Shown: positions 9,120-18,577, counted from the stretch's first letter. The stretch: DNA of 64,000 nt from Curvibacter microcysteis (GCF_028649435.1 NZ_JAQSIN010000006.1), one strand, 5' to 3'. The notes: a model not told the origin generated them from the sequence alone. A program made the numbers and translations.

Positions 9120-11473
9120 TTCCACGCTTCAAGCGCTTGACCAGCAGCCTCATCACGCGGCTGGTGGCCTTGTTTTTGTTGCTCTTGCTGGTGGTGCAAG
9201 TGGCCGGGTTCACGGTCGTGCGGCGCAGCATCGAAGCCAACGCCCGCCAGCAGGTGGCGCGCGAACTGGATGTGGCTGAAAACGTCTGGGCCCGCATGCT
9301 GGCGCAGAACGCCGAGAAGCTGCGCCAGAGTGCCACCTTGCTGGCCTCCGACTTTGGTTTCCGGTCGGCCATCAACTCCGGCGACGTGGAGACCGTGCAA
9401 TCGGTGCTGGAGAACCATGGCAGCCGCATCGGCGCCACGGTCACCGCTTTTTTGGACACCGACTTTCAGGTCACGGCCTCCAGCCTGGCCGACGACAAGA
9501 TGGGCCAGGCCAGCAAGCTGGTGGCTGGCCTGCCGGACTACCTGTCCAAAAACCCATCGGGCGCCCAGCTCACCGTCTTGAATGGGGTGCCCTACCAATT
9601 TGTCATGGTGCCCATGCGCGCGCCCGTCACCATTGGCTGGGTCTTGATGGGCTTTCCGGTCTCGGTGGAGCTGGCCAACGAAATGCAGCTCTTGCTCAAG
9701 GTCCATGTGGTGATGGTCACCGGCAGCGAGACGCAACGAAGCCTGGCCTTGTCCACCCTGTCGGCCAGCGATGCCGAGGTCTTGTTGAAGAGCGCCAACC
9801 AAACCGAGATCGAGCTCAGCAACGAGCTGGTGTTGGCGCGCCATGTGAAGCAGCCCAGCTACAGCGGCCAGGTCGAGACCCTGCTGCTGCGCTCGGCCGA
9901 AGAAGTGCTGGCGCCTTACCGCCGCCTGCAGCTGTTGCTGGCGCTGATCAACGCTGGCGCCTTGCTCTTGTTTGCGGTGGCCAGTTCCTGGGTGGCGCAA
10001 CGCATCACCCTGCCCCTGCGTGATTTGTTGGAAGCCACGCTGCGCCTGGGGCGGGGCGAGTACCAAACCCCCATCCTGCACCTGACTCGGCGCGACGAAA
10101 TCGGCAACCTGGCCCGGGCTTTTGACCACATGCGGGTCGACATCGACGCCCAGCAAAGCGAGATCCGCCACCTGGCCTATTGGGACCGCCTCACGGGCCT
10201 GCCCAACCGGGAGCGCTTCCGCGACGCGCTGGAGCAGGCGATTGCCGAGAACACCACGCCAGCGCGGCCGGTCGCGGTCATCTCGCTGGACCTGGACCGC
10301 TTCAAGCACGTCAACGACGTGCTGGGCTACGCTTTTGGCGACCGCCTGTTGCAGGCGGTGGCCGGCCGGCTGGAGCGCCTGGTGACCACCCCAGGCGACC
10401 TGGTGGCGCGGCGCGGCGGCAACGAGTTTGCCGTGTTGCTGCAAGGGGCCGACGCCCAAATGGCGATCGAGTTCACCCAGCGCATCGCGCGTTCTTTCGA
10501 GGTGCCGCTGGCCTTTGATGACCAGACCATCGACCTCAGCGCCGGCATGGGCGTGGCCTGCTGGCCGGCCGACGCCGACAGCGCCGACTTGCTGCTCAGC
10601 CGCTCCGAAATCGCCATGTACGCCGCCAAGCGCAAGCTCAGTGGTGCGCTGTTGTACGACCCGTCTTTTGATTCCGCCAGCAGCCAGATGCTGTCGCTGC
10701 TCACCGAGCTGCGCCGCGCCGTGGAAGGCAACGAGCTGCGCCTGTTCCTGCAGCCCAAGGTCAGCCTGGTCGATGGCTCGGTGGTCGCGGCCGAGGCCCT
10801 GGTGCGCTGGGAGCACCCGCAGCGTGGCCTGGTGCCGCCCATGCAGTTCATTCCCTTTGCCGAGCAGACCGGCTTTGTGCGCAAGCTCACGCTGTGGATG
10901 TTTGAAGAGGCGGCGCGCCTGATGGCCGACGAGCGCCTGCAGCAGCATCCCCTGAAGATCTCGATCAACCTGTCCACCCGCGACCTGCTGGACCCTGACC
11001 TCAGCGTGCGCCTGGGCAACCTTTTGCAGCGCTACGAGGTGCAGGCCACCCAGTTCTGCCTGGAGATCACCGAAAGCGCCATCATGGACGATCCGCAGCG
11101 TGCCGAGACCACGCTGAACCGCCTCTCCGAGCAAGGGTTTCAGCTCTCCATCGACGACTTTGGCACCGGTTATTCCTCGCTGGCCTACCTCAAACGCCTG
11201 CCCGTGGACGAGCTCAAGATCGACAAATCCTTTGTCATGGGCATGGAAAAAGACGACGATGACGCCAAGATCGTGCGCTCCACCATCGACCTCGCGCACA
11301 ATCTCGGTTTGAGCGTGGTGGCCGAAGGGGTGGAAAATGCCGTCATTCTGGACCGCCTGGCCGCCTTGTCCTGCGACGAGGCCCAGGGTTACCACATCAG
11401 CCGGCCCCTGCCGGCCGAAGCCTTTTTGAACTGGCGCGCGCAGCGGGCCGCAGCCCCCCTGCCCAAGTCCTGA
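9116..11473 (+). CDS. Membrane-bound GGDEF/EAL protein with degenerate GGNEF and intact EAL
   Basis: 785 residues from a TTG overlapping the upstream stop. One transmembrane helix lies near residues 12-30, then a periplasmic sensor region to about 275, a second helix, HAMP near 300-350, GGDEF about 355-510 and EAL about 530-785. The GGDEF signature reads GGNEF (residues 434-438), with Asn replacing the metal-binding Asp, so cyclase activity is doubtful. The EAL domain keeps E560-A-L, the Asp pair in IDDFGTGYSSL, LKIDKSFV and AEGVE, and should hydrolyse c-di-GMP. The translationally coupled cupredoxin-like protein is probably a periplasmic partner of the sensor domain. Confidence 0.92.
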   Translation: MIPRFKRLTSSLITRLVALFLLLLLVVQVAGFTVVRRSIEANARQQVARELDVAENVWARMLAQNAEKLRQSATLLASDFGFRSAINSGDVETVQSVLENHGSRIGATVTAFLDTDFQVTASSLADDKMGQASKLVAGLPDYLSKNPSGAQLTVLNGVPYQFVMVPMRAPVTIGWVLMGFPVSVELANEMQLLLKVHVVMVTGSETQRSLALSTLSASDAEVLLKSANQTEIELSNELVLARHVKQPSYSGQVETLLLRSAEEVLAPYRRLQLLLALINAGALLLFAVASSWVAQRITLPLRDLLEATLRLGRGEYQTPILHLTRRDEIGNLARAFDHMRVDIDAQQSEIRHLAYWDRLTGLPNRERFRDALEQAIAENTTPARPVAVISLDLDRFKHVNDVLGYAFGDRLLQAVAGRLERLVTTPGDLVARRGGNEFAVLLQGADAQMAIEFTQRIARSFEVPLAFDDQTIDLSAGMGVACWPADADSADLLLSRSEIAMYAAKRKLSGALLYDPSFDSASSQMLSLLTELRRAVEGNELRLFLQPKVSLVDGSVVAAEALVRWEHPQRGLVPPMQFIPFAEQTGFVRKLTLWMFEEAARLMADERLQQHPLKISINLSTRDLLDPDLSVRLGNLLQRYEVQATQFCLEITESAIMDDPQRAETTLNRLSEQGFQLSIDDFGTGYSSLAYLKRLPVDELKIDKSFVMGMEKDDDDAKIVRSTIDLAHNLGLSVVAEGVENAVILDRLAALSCDEAQGYHISRPLPAEAFLNWRAQRAAAPLPKS

Positions 11474-11542
11474 GCGCCTGCGCTTGCCAACAACACACCG
11501 CACCGATCGACTGCCCGTCGTTGCGGCTTTTTCCTATTGAGC

Positions 11543-12943
11543 ATGTCCGAACCCAAACCCCGCCCCACTTTGCGCGCCCCCCGATCTGAGGGGGGTGCTG
11601 CCAGCCCACGCCAGGCCCCGGCGCGTTCTTCCGCGCGTCCCCCGGCCGGTGCAGGCCGGCGTGCCGGCCCGCCCGCAGGCGGCGGTGGCACCGGTGGTGC
11701 GCAGCGCGCCTCAGGCGACCGGCGCGGCCCAGCCGACCCGCGTGGCGGCCGGGGTGACCCCCGTGACGCCCGCATGGGGCGCGATGCCCGTGACGGCCGC
11801 GATGCGCGTGATCCGCGTGACTTCCGTGACCCGCGCGACCAGCGCGATCCACGCGATGCCCGCGGCCCCGGTGGCCCTCGTGGTGGCGCCCCCATGTCCG
11901 GCCCTCGCGGCCCGCGTGACCGCCAGGAGCCCCAACAGGCCGAGGACAAAACCTTCACCACCCGCACTGGCATCCGCACCTACAACGTGCCGTCGGAGCG
12001 CATGCCGGTGCCGGTCAAGCGTCCGCCCGCCGGGCCGCTGGGCGCCGGCCCACGTGGCGCACCCGCCAGCCGCCAGCCCAGTGGGTTTGGCAGCCGCTCC
12101 AATGAGGGCGCCCCGGCGGGCCCGCGTCCGGACCGGGCCCCCCGGCCCACCGCCGCTGGCGCCACTGTGGGTGAAGCCGACACCATGCGCCTGAACAAGC
12201 GCATGGCCGAGCTGGGCATGTGCTCGCGCCGCGAGGCCGACGACTGGGTCGACAAGGGCTGGGTGCGTGTCAATGGCGAGGTGGCCGAGATGGGCCAGCA
12301 AGTGCGCCACAGCGACCGCATCGAGATCGACGACCAAGCCCGTGGCCAGCAAGAGCAGCAGGTCACCATCTTGCTGCACAAGCCCATGGGCTATGTCAGC
12401 GGCCAGGCCGAAGACGGGCACGAGCCCGCCGTGGTGCTGGTGCAGTCGCGCAACCGCTGGGCGGCGGACAACTCGCCGCACCGCTTCCAGGTGCCGCACC
12501 TGCGCGGCCTGGCGCCGGCCGGCCGACTGGACATCGACTCGGTGGGCCTGCTGGTGCTGACCCAGGACGGCCGCGTGGCGCGCCAACTGATTGGTGAGGA
12601 CTCTGAAACCGAAAAGGAATACTTGGTGCGCGTGACCTACGCCACGCCCCAGGGCGATGTGGCGCTGAATGTGCAGGCGGCGTTTCCGCCGGAGCAACTG
12701 GCCCTGCTGCGCCACGGCCTGAGCCTGGACGGCCAGGCCCTGCGCCCGGCCCAGGTCGAGTGGCAGAACCCCGAGCAGCTGCGATTTGTGCTCAAAGAGG
12801 GCAAAAAACGCCAGATTCGCCGCATGTGCGAGCAGGTGGGCCTGAAGGTGGTGGGCCTCAAGCGCATCCGCATCGGCCGTGTGGTGCTGGGCCAACTGCC
12901 GGTGGGGCAGTGGCGTTACCTGGGCGCCCACGAGCAGTTTTGA
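11543..12943 (+). CDS. RsuA/RluB/RluF-family rRNA pseudouridine synthase with long Arg/Asp-rich N-terminal tail
   Basis: 466 residues from ATG 11543. The C-terminal half is the enzyme: an S4 RNA-binding domain (MRLNKRMAELGMCSRREA, about residues 215-262) and the synthase domain with GRLDIDSVGLLVLTQDG holding the catalytic Asp, then KEYLVRV and KKRQIRRMCEQVG. The first roughly 210 residues are low-complexity Gly/Pro/Arg with a run of RD-containing near-repeats (DPRD, DARD) at about residues 70-115. E. coli homologues are about 230-290 residues. The exact rRNA uridine modified cannot be read from the sequence. Confidence 0.88.
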   Translation: MSEPKPRPTLRAPRSEGGAASPRQAPARSSARPPAGAGRRAGPPAGGGGTGGAQRASGDRRGPADPRGGRGDPRDARMGRDARDGRDARDPRDFRDPRDQRDPRDARGPGGPRGGAPMSGPRGPRDRQEPQQAEDKTFTTRTGIRTYNVPSERMPVPVKRPPAGPLGAGPRGAPASRQPSGFGSRSNEGAPAGPRPDRAPRPTAAGATVGEADTMRLNKRMAELGMCSRREADDWVDKGWVRVNGEVAEMGQQVRHSDRIEIDDQARGQQEQQVTILLHKPMGYVSGQAEDGHEPAVVLVQSRNRWAADNSPHRFQVPHLRGLAPAGRLDIDSVGLLVLTQDGRVARQLIGEDSETEKEYLVRVTYATPQGDVALNVQAAFPPEQLALLRHGLSLDGQALRPAQVEWQNPEQLRFVLKEGKKRQIRRMCEQVGLKVVGLKRIRIGRVVLGQLPVGQWRYLGAHEQF

Positions 12944-12950
12944 GGACCGG

Positions 12951-12972
12951 TGGCGCTCGTTTTTGAGCGCCA
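12951..12972 (+). terminator. Hairpin after the pseudouridine synthase gene
   Basis: Perfect 8-bp stem TGGCGCTC/GAGCGCCA with loop GTTTTT, starting 8 bases after the stop. No downstream T-run, so it may be a weak terminator or an mRNA-end stabiliser. Confidence 0.45.
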
Positions 12973-13051
12973 TCACGGTATCCTCGGGTAGCAATATGTA
13001 ACATGGTGACCGGCGAACCGATTCGCCGCTAACGATTCTTCGGAGATGTGG

Positions 13052-13984
13052 ATGAGCAGCCCCAAATACCGTCTTGTGACCCGCAGCGATTTCGATGGCC
13101 TGGTGTGCGCCGTGCTGCTCAATGAGCTGGAGATGATCGACGACATCACCTTCGTGCACCCCAAGGACATGCAGGACGGCAAGGTGCCGATCACCGAGCG
13201 CGACATCACCACCAACCTGCCGTATGTGCCTGGCGCGCACATGGTGTTTGACCACCATGAGTCCGAAACCGTGCGCAACACCGGCGAGCGGGCCAACCAC
13301 ATCATCGAAGCGCACGCCCCCTCGGCCGCGCGCGTGGTCTACAACCACTTTGGTGGCAAGGCCGCCTTCCCGCGCATCACCGACGAGATGATGGCCGCCG
13401 TGGACCAGGCGGATTCGGCCCAGTACTCGCGTGAGGACGTGCTTGACCCGCAAGGCTGGGTGCTGCTGAACTACCTGATGGATTCGCGCACCGGCCTGGG
13501 CCGCTTCCGCGAGTTCCGCATCAGCAACTACGCGCTGATGATGGACTTGATCAAGTACTGCCGCGACCACACCATCGAGCAAATCCTGCAGCTGCCTGAC
13601 GTGCAAGAGCGCGTCACCCTGTACTTTGACCACGCTGCGCGCGCCAAGGAGCAAATCCTGCGTTGCGCCACACAAGTGGGCAACCTGGTGGTGCTGGACC
13701 TGCGCCAGGAAGAAACCATCTGGGCGGTGAACCGCTTCATGATTTACGCGCTGTTCCCCACGGCCAACATCTCCATCCACGTCATGTGGGGCCTGCAAAA
13801 GCAAAACACCGTGCTGGCCACGGGCAAGTCCATCCTGGACCGCAGCAGCCAAACCCATGTGGGCAACCTGATGCTGGAGTACGGTGGCGGTGGTCACAAT
13901 GCCGCCGGCACCTGCCAGATCGCCAACGACAAGGCCGACAGCGTGCTGCAGACCTTGGTGCAGCGCATCAACGCCGACGGCTGA
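13052..13984 (+). CDS. DHH-family phosphoesterase (annotated as exopolyphosphatase-like)
   Basis: 310 residues; the ATG at 13052 is preferred over 13046 because GGAG at 13042-13045 is then correctly spaced. Motif I is RSDFDGLVCAVLL, motif III is VFDHHESE (the DHH triad), and the C-terminal DHHA1-like segment is YGGGGHNAAGTCQI. These are the metal and phosphate ligands of DHH phosphoesterases, which act on short nucleic acids, cyclic dinucleotides or polyphosphate; the substrate cannot be chosen from sequence alone. The next gene on the same strand begins 44 bp downstream. Confidence 0.82.
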   Translation: MSSPKYRLVTRSDFDGLVCAVLLNELEMIDDITFVHPKDMQDGKVPITERDITTNLPYVPGAHMVFDHHESETVRNTGERANHIIEAHAPSAARVVYNHFGGKAAFPRITDEMMAAVDQADSAQYSREDVLDPQGWVLLNYLMDSRTGLGRFREFRISNYALMMDLIKYCRDHTIEQILQLPDVQERVTLYFDHAARAKEQILRCATQVGNLVVLDLRQEETIWAVNRFMIYALFPTANISIHVMWGLQKQNTVLATGKSILDRSSQTHVGNLMLEYGGGGHNAAGTCQIANDKADSVLQTLVQRINADG

Positions 13985-14028
13985 CCCCCGCTGGCTTCGC
14001 TGGGGCGCGCCGTGCGCGCCTGCCTGTG

Positions 14029-14967
14029 ATGCCCGACATCCTCACCGTCACCCTCAACCCCGCGCTCGATGTGCTCAGCAGCATCGACCGCGTGGTGCCC
14101 ACGCACAAGCTGCGTTGCTCTAGCGCGGTCATGCACCCGGGCGGTGGGGGCGTCAACGTGGCCCGTGTGCTGCACCGCCTGGGCGCCGACACCCTGGCCC
14201 TGTTCACCCAGGGCGGTGTCACCGGGCAGGAATTGGCCACCTCGCTGGCGCAAGAGGGCGTGCCCGCCCAAGGCCTGCCCATTGCGGGCGACACCCGCGA
14301 AAGCTTTTCAGTCCATGAAAACAGCACCGGCCTGGATTACCGCTTTGTCCTGCCGGGCCCCCGCCTGAGCCCCACAGAACTTGCACAAGCCCTGCAGCGC
14401 ATTGCCGAGCTGGGCGCCGGGGCGCGTTACTGGGTGCTCAGCGGCAGTTTGCCGGCCGGCGTTCCGGACGATGTGTACGCCCAATTGGCCCGCCAGGCAC
14501 GGGCCCAGGGCACGCGGTTGGTGCTGGACTCGTCCGGCCCCGCCTTGCGCGCAGGCCTGGCTGCGGGCGTCTATGGCGTCAAGCCCAGTCTGCGCGAGCT
14601 CAGCGAGCTGAGCGCCCGGCCCCTGCCGACCGAGGCTGACCAACTGCAGGCCGCACGCCAGTTGATCAGCACTGGCCAGACCCAGGTGGTGGCCCTGACC
14701 CTGGGCGAGCAGGGCGCCTTGCTGGTCACCGCGGACCAGGCCTGGCGCGCGCCGCCACTGGCCGTCAAGGTGCTCAGCACCATTGGCGCCGGTGACAGCT
14801 TTGTGGGGGGCTGGGTCGCCGGTCTGGCGCAGCGCGACGACATGCGCTCGGCCCTGGCGCAGGCCATGGCCGCCAGCGCTGCCGCCTTGCTGCACCCCGG
14901 CACAGCCTTGTGCCAGGCCGCCGACGTCCAGGCCTTGCTGCCGCAGGTGCAACTGCAGGCGCTGTGA
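14029..14967 (+). CDS. PfkB-family hexose-phosphate kinase (1-phosphofructokinase/6-phosphofructokinase-2 type)
   Basis: 312 residues from ATG 14029 (PDILTVTLNPALDVLSSI, the usual start of the 1-PFK/LacC/Pfk-2 subgroup). The substrate-side signature is PGGGGVNVARVLHRLG. The C-terminal ATP/anion-hole motif is TIGAGDSFVGGW, with the catalytic Asp in GAGDS. A single-gene context next to the DHH phosphoesterase and upstream of htpG gives no clue to fructose-1-P versus fructose-6-P; there is no PTS gene nearby. Confidence 0.87.
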   Translation: MPDILTVTLNPALDVLSSIDRVVPTHKLRCSSAVMHPGGGGVNVARVLHRLGADTLALFTQGGVTGQELATSLAQEGVPAQGLPIAGDTRESFSVHENSTGLDYRFVLPGPRLSPTELAQALQRIAELGAGARYWVLSGSLPAGVPDDVYAQLARQARAQGTRLVLDSSGPALRAGLAAGVYGVKPSLRELSELSARPLPTEADQLQAARQLISTGQTQVVALTLGEQGALLVTADQAWRAPPLAVKVLSTIGAGDSFVGGWVAGLAQRDDMRSALAQAMAASAAALLHPGTALCQAADVQALLPQVQLQAL

Positions 14968-15050
14968 GGCTTGGGCGGCCTCGCCACCGTCCCACTGGCC
15001 CCCGCATCCAACCCATTTCGGGCTGATTCACCCACCCCGGCCGGGCGGCT

Positions 15051-15077
15051 CTTGAAAGCCGCCGCAGCGCCCATAAT
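15051..15077 (+). promoter_or_regulatory. Sigma32 (RpoH) heat-shock promoter of htpG
   Basis: CTTGAAA, 12-base spacer, CCCATAAT: a near-consensus RpoH promoter whose start site would fall about 60 bases before the htpG ATG. It fits the established heat-shock control of htpG. Confidence 0.82.
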
Positions 15078-15145
15078 TCACGCCTGCCGGGGCCGGCACT
15101 GCCGCCCCACCTTGTGTCTTGCAACAGTCCACCTTAGACAACACC

Positions 15146-17092
15146 ATGAGCAAACAAACCCTGTCATTCCAGGCCGAAGTGGCCCAACTGCTGCACCTGG
15201 TCACGCACTCGCTGTATTCCAACCCCGAGATCTTTCTGCGCGAGCTGATCTCCAACGCCAGCGACGCCTGCGACAAGCTGCGTTTTGAGGGCCTGAACAA
15301 CGCCGCCCTGTTGGAGGACGCGCCCAACCTCGAAGTGCGCGTGGCCTTCGACAAGACCGCCCGCACCATCACCATCACCGACAACGGCATCGGCCTGTCG
15401 CAACAAGAAGCCATCGACAACCTGGGCACCATCGCCAAGAGCGGCACCAAGGAGTTCATGGGCAAGCTCAGCGGCGACCAAAAGGCCGACGCGCAGCTGA
15501 TTGGCCAGTTCGGCGTGGGCTTCTACTCGGGCTTCATCGTGGCCGACAAGATCACCGTCGAATCGCGCCGCGCCGGCTTGGCGCATGAAGAGGGCGTGCG
15601 CTGGGTCAGCGGCGGCACCGGCGACTTTGAAGTCGACGCCATCACCCGCGCCCAACGCGGCACCAGCATCACCTTGCACCTGCGCGACGACGCCGAGGAG
15701 TACCTGAACGCCTGGAAGCTCAAGTCCGTCATCAGCAAGTACTCCGACCACATCAGCCTGCCCATTCTGATGGAAAAGGAAGAGTGGAAAGAAGGCGAGA
15801 ACGACCAGCCCGGCGCCATGGTGGCCACGGGCGAATGGGAAGCCATCAACAAGGCCAGCGCCCTGTGGACGCGCAACAAGAAGGACGTCACCACCGAGCA
15901 GTACAACGAGTTCTACAAAGCCATCAGCCACGACTTTGAAGACCCGCTGACCTGGGCCCACAACCGCGTCGAAGGCAATACCGAGTACACCCAGCTGCTG
16001 TACATCCCGGCCAAGGCCCCATTTGACCTGTGGAACCGCGACAAGAAGGCCGGCGTCAAGCTGTACGTGAAGCGCGTTTTCATCATGGACGACGCCGAAG
16101 CCCTGATGCCCACCTACCTGCGCTTTGTGAAGGGCGTGATCGACTCGGCCGACCTGCCGCTGAACGTGAGCCGCGAGCTGCTGCAGGAAAGCCGCGACGT
16201 GAAGGCCATCCGCGAGGGCTCGACCAAGCGCGTGCTGTCCATGCTGGAAGACCTGGCCAAGCACGACAAGCATGACACCACGCCCAACGCCGACGGCGTG
16301 ACCGACGTGGTCGACCCCGACGACAAGGCCAAGGAAGGCAAGTACAGCCAGTTCTACGCCGAGTTTGGCGCCGTGCTCAAGGAAGGCCTGGGCGAAGACT
16401 TTGGCAACACCCAACGCCTGGCCAAGCTGCTGCGCTACGCCAGCACCCAAAGCGATACCGCCACCGTCAGCCTGGCCGACTACAAGGCCCGCATGAAGGA
16501 AGGCCAAGACGCCATCTACTACATCACCGCCGACAACCTGGCCGCCGCCAAGAACAGCCCGCAGCTTGAAGTCTTCAAGAAGAAGGGCATCGAAGTGCTG
16601 CTGATGACGGACCGCGTGGACGAGTGGTCGCTCAACTACCTGCAAGAGTTTGACGGCACCCCGCTGCAAAGCGTGGCCAAGGGCGCGGTCGACCTGGGCA
16701 AGCTGCAAGACGAAGCCGAGAAGAAGGCCGCCGAAGAGGCCGCCGAAGCCTTCAAGCCCCTGCTGGCCAAGCTCAAGGAAGCCCTGAAAGACAAGGCCGA
16801 CGACGTGCGTGTGACCACCCGCCTGGTCGACTCGCCTGCCTGCCTGGTGGTGCAAGACGGTGGCATGAGCACCCAGCTGGCCCGCATGCTCAAGCAAGCC
16901 GGCCAAGCCGCCCCGGAAAGCAAGCCCGTGCTGGAAGTGAACGCCGAGCACCCCTTGGTCAAGAAGTTGGACGGCAGCGTGCACTTCAACGACCTGGCCC
17001 ACATCCTGTTCGACCAGGCCCTGCTGGCCGAAGGCGGCCTGCCGGAAGACCCGGCCGCTTATGTGAAGCGGGTGAATGCCTTGCTGGCCTGA
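15146..17092 (+). CDS. htpG: Hsp90 chaperone HtpG
   Basis: ATP-dependent cytoplasmic chaperone, 648 residues. The translation starts MSKQTLSFQAEVAQLLHLV. The N-terminal GHKL ATPase has the NASDACDKLRF, DNGIGLS and QFGVGFYSGF motifs, the middle domain carries VSRELLQESRDVKAIR with the catalytic-loop Arg, and the C-terminal dimerisation domain ends AYVKRVNALLA. Length matches bacterial HtpG (about 620-650). It is monocistronic, preceded by a sigma32 promoter and followed by an intrinsic terminator. Confidence 0.98.
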   Translation: MSKQTLSFQAEVAQLLHLVTHSLYSNPEIFLRELISNASDACDKLRFEGLNNAALLEDAPNLEVRVAFDKTARTITITDNGIGLSQQEAIDNLGTIAKSGTKEFMGKLSGDQKADAQLIGQFGVGFYSGFIVADKITVESRRAGLAHEEGVRWVSGGTGDFEVDAITRAQRGTSITLHLRDDAEEYLNAWKLKSVISKYSDHISLPILMEKEEWKEGENDQPGAMVATGEWEAINKASALWTRNKKDVTTEQYNEFYKAISHDFEDPLTWAHNRVEGNTEYTQLLYIPAKAPFDLWNRDKKAGVKLYVKRVFIMDDAEALMPTYLRFVKGVIDSADLPLNVSRELLQESRDVKAIREGSTKRVLSMLEDLAKHDKHDTTPNADGVTDVVDPDDKAKEGKYSQFYAEFGAVLKEGLGEDFGNTQRLAKLLRYASTQSDTATVSLADYKARMKEGQDAIYYITADNLAAAKNSPQLEVFKKKGIEVLLMTDRVDEWSLNYLQEFDGTPLQSVAKGAVDLGKLQDEAEKKAAEEAAEAFKPLLAKLKEALKDKADDVRVTTRLVDSPACLVVQDGGMSTQLARMLKQAGQAAPESKPVLEVNAEHPLVKKLDGSVHFNDLAHILFDQALLAEGGLPEDPAAYVKRVNALLA

Positions 17093-17175
17093 GGTCAGTT
17101 AAGTTATTTGGTCATTCATCCATTCATTCAGTTCAGACCCAGCGTGGGTGACACGCTTGGGTCTTGAATGAAGAG

Positions 17176-17214
17176 AACCCCAGTACTGCGCTTTGGCGTG
17201 GGCTGGGGTTTTTT
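17176..17214 (+). terminator. Intrinsic terminator downstream of htpG
   Basis: AACCCCAG pairs with CTGGGGTT across a 19-base loop and is followed by TTTT. A second hairpin without a T-run (GACCCAGCGTG/CACGCTTGGGTC, 17136-17163) lies just before it. Confidence 0.75.
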
Positions 17215-17328
17215 GTTGGGGGGCGGTGCGCTTTTGAGGGGGGCTCGCCACGCTCAAAAGAGCTAAGATTTTCCGGTGGAATTGAGTGGGGTGGTTTTTC
17301 CTTTGAAAATCAAGGACTTGGAATAAGT
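17215..17328 (+). promoter_or_regulatory. Leader of CRISPR array 1 with IHF site
   Basis: AT-richer leader immediately upstream of the first repeat. It contains AATCAA-GGAC-TTG at 17308-17320, an exact match to the IHF consensus WATCAAnnnnTTR, 8 bases before repeat 1. The block TTTTTCCTTTG..ATCAAGGA is conserved in the leader of array 2. IHF bending of the leader is known to be needed for Cas1-Cas2 spacer integration in type I-E. Confidence 0.7.
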
Positions 17329-18577
17329 GTGTTCCCCACGGGTGTGGGGATGAACCGATTGCAGCAGCGCCCCAGGCCGAGGCCGGGACGTGTTCCCCAC
17401 GGGTGTGGGGATGAACCGACACTGGGCTGTACTCCAGCCGCCAGGATTTCGTGTTCCCCACGGGTGTGGGGATGAACCGCCCGAGGCCAGCACCGCCAGC
17501 AATGGCGCATTGTGTTCCCCACGGGTGTGGGGATGAACCGCGACTTTTACCGGATCAACGCTGTCGAACGTCGTGTTCCCCACGGGTGTGGGGATGAACC
17601 GGTCATGGCTGTTGCAGTGTTGGAGGTCGGCGGGTGTTCCCCACGGGTGTGGGGATGAACCCTCGATGCGGTCAAAGAGGTAGTGCCTTGTCGCGTGTTC
17701 CCCACGGGTGTGGGGATGAACCGAGCGCCTACGGTGTTGAAGTGCCGACCAGCAAGTGTTCCCCACGGGTGTGGGGATGAACCGGTTGTTGAGCGCCCAG
17801 TAAAGTGGGCCAAATGGTGTTCCCCACGGGTGTGGGGATGAACCGGATTTACGCTGCCGCCAGTTCACCACGCACGCGTGTTCCCCACGGGTGTGGGGAT
17901 GAACCGACCGGCCTGGGCCCGAACGAGCTGGCCTGCGAGTGTTCCCCACGGGTGTGGGGATGAACCGCTCTTCCCTTTTTCCTCTCTCGGGTCGGCTAGG
18001 TGTTCCCCACGGGTGTGGGGATGAACCGTTGCGGCAGCTTTTGAGGATTCATGCGGGTTGGTGTTCCCCACGGGTGTGGGGATGAACCGCGTTTTACTCT
18101 GAGTCGGAGCGCCAGGCACACGTGTTCCCCACGGGTGTGGGGATGAACCGGTGCGACCTACAGGGATACCGATCACTCTGGAGTGTTCCCCACGGGTGTG
18201 GGGATGAACCGCCGCCGTTGTAGGTCTGTGCCATGTAAAAACTGTGTTCCCCACGGGTGTGGGGATGAACCGGCCCAACCGGTGCAGCGGGTGGAGGCGG
18301 CGCTGTGTTCCCCACGGGTGTGGGGATGAACCGTCTTAGCTCCACCCCAGCCCATGTTTTGCATCGTGTTCCCCACGGGTGTGGGGATGAACCAGTGCCC
18401 CCACCTGGGCGCCCGCAACCGCCTGGGTGTTCCCCACGGGTGTGGGGATGAACCGGCAATCGCTGGGATCGCTGAGCAGGACGACGAGTGCTCCCCACGG
18501 GCGTGAGGATGAACCGAACGTTGCGGGCTCGCTGGCCCAGGTGAGGCTGTGTTCCCCGCGCGTGCGGGAACGAACCG
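17329..18577 (+). CRISPR. Type I-E CRISPR array 1: 21 repeats, 20 spacers
   Basis: 29-base repeats at an exact 61-base period, so all spacers are 32 bases. The repeat begins GTGTTCCCCAC, has stem CCCCAC/GTGGGG with loop GGGT, and ends ATGAACCG (the 8-base crRNA handle). The leader is on the left and degenerate repeats on the right: repeat 20 (18488) begins GTGCTCCCC and contains GTGAGG; repeat 21 (18549) has a different stem (CCCGC/GCGGG). Repeats 6 and 18 end in C and A instead of G. No spacer origin could be assigned without a search. Confidence 0.98.

Noticed and set aside
11389..11979. Minus-strand frame rich in SRGSR opposite the pseudouridine synthase tail
   Set aside because: It is the mirror of the RD-rich low-complexity coding region.
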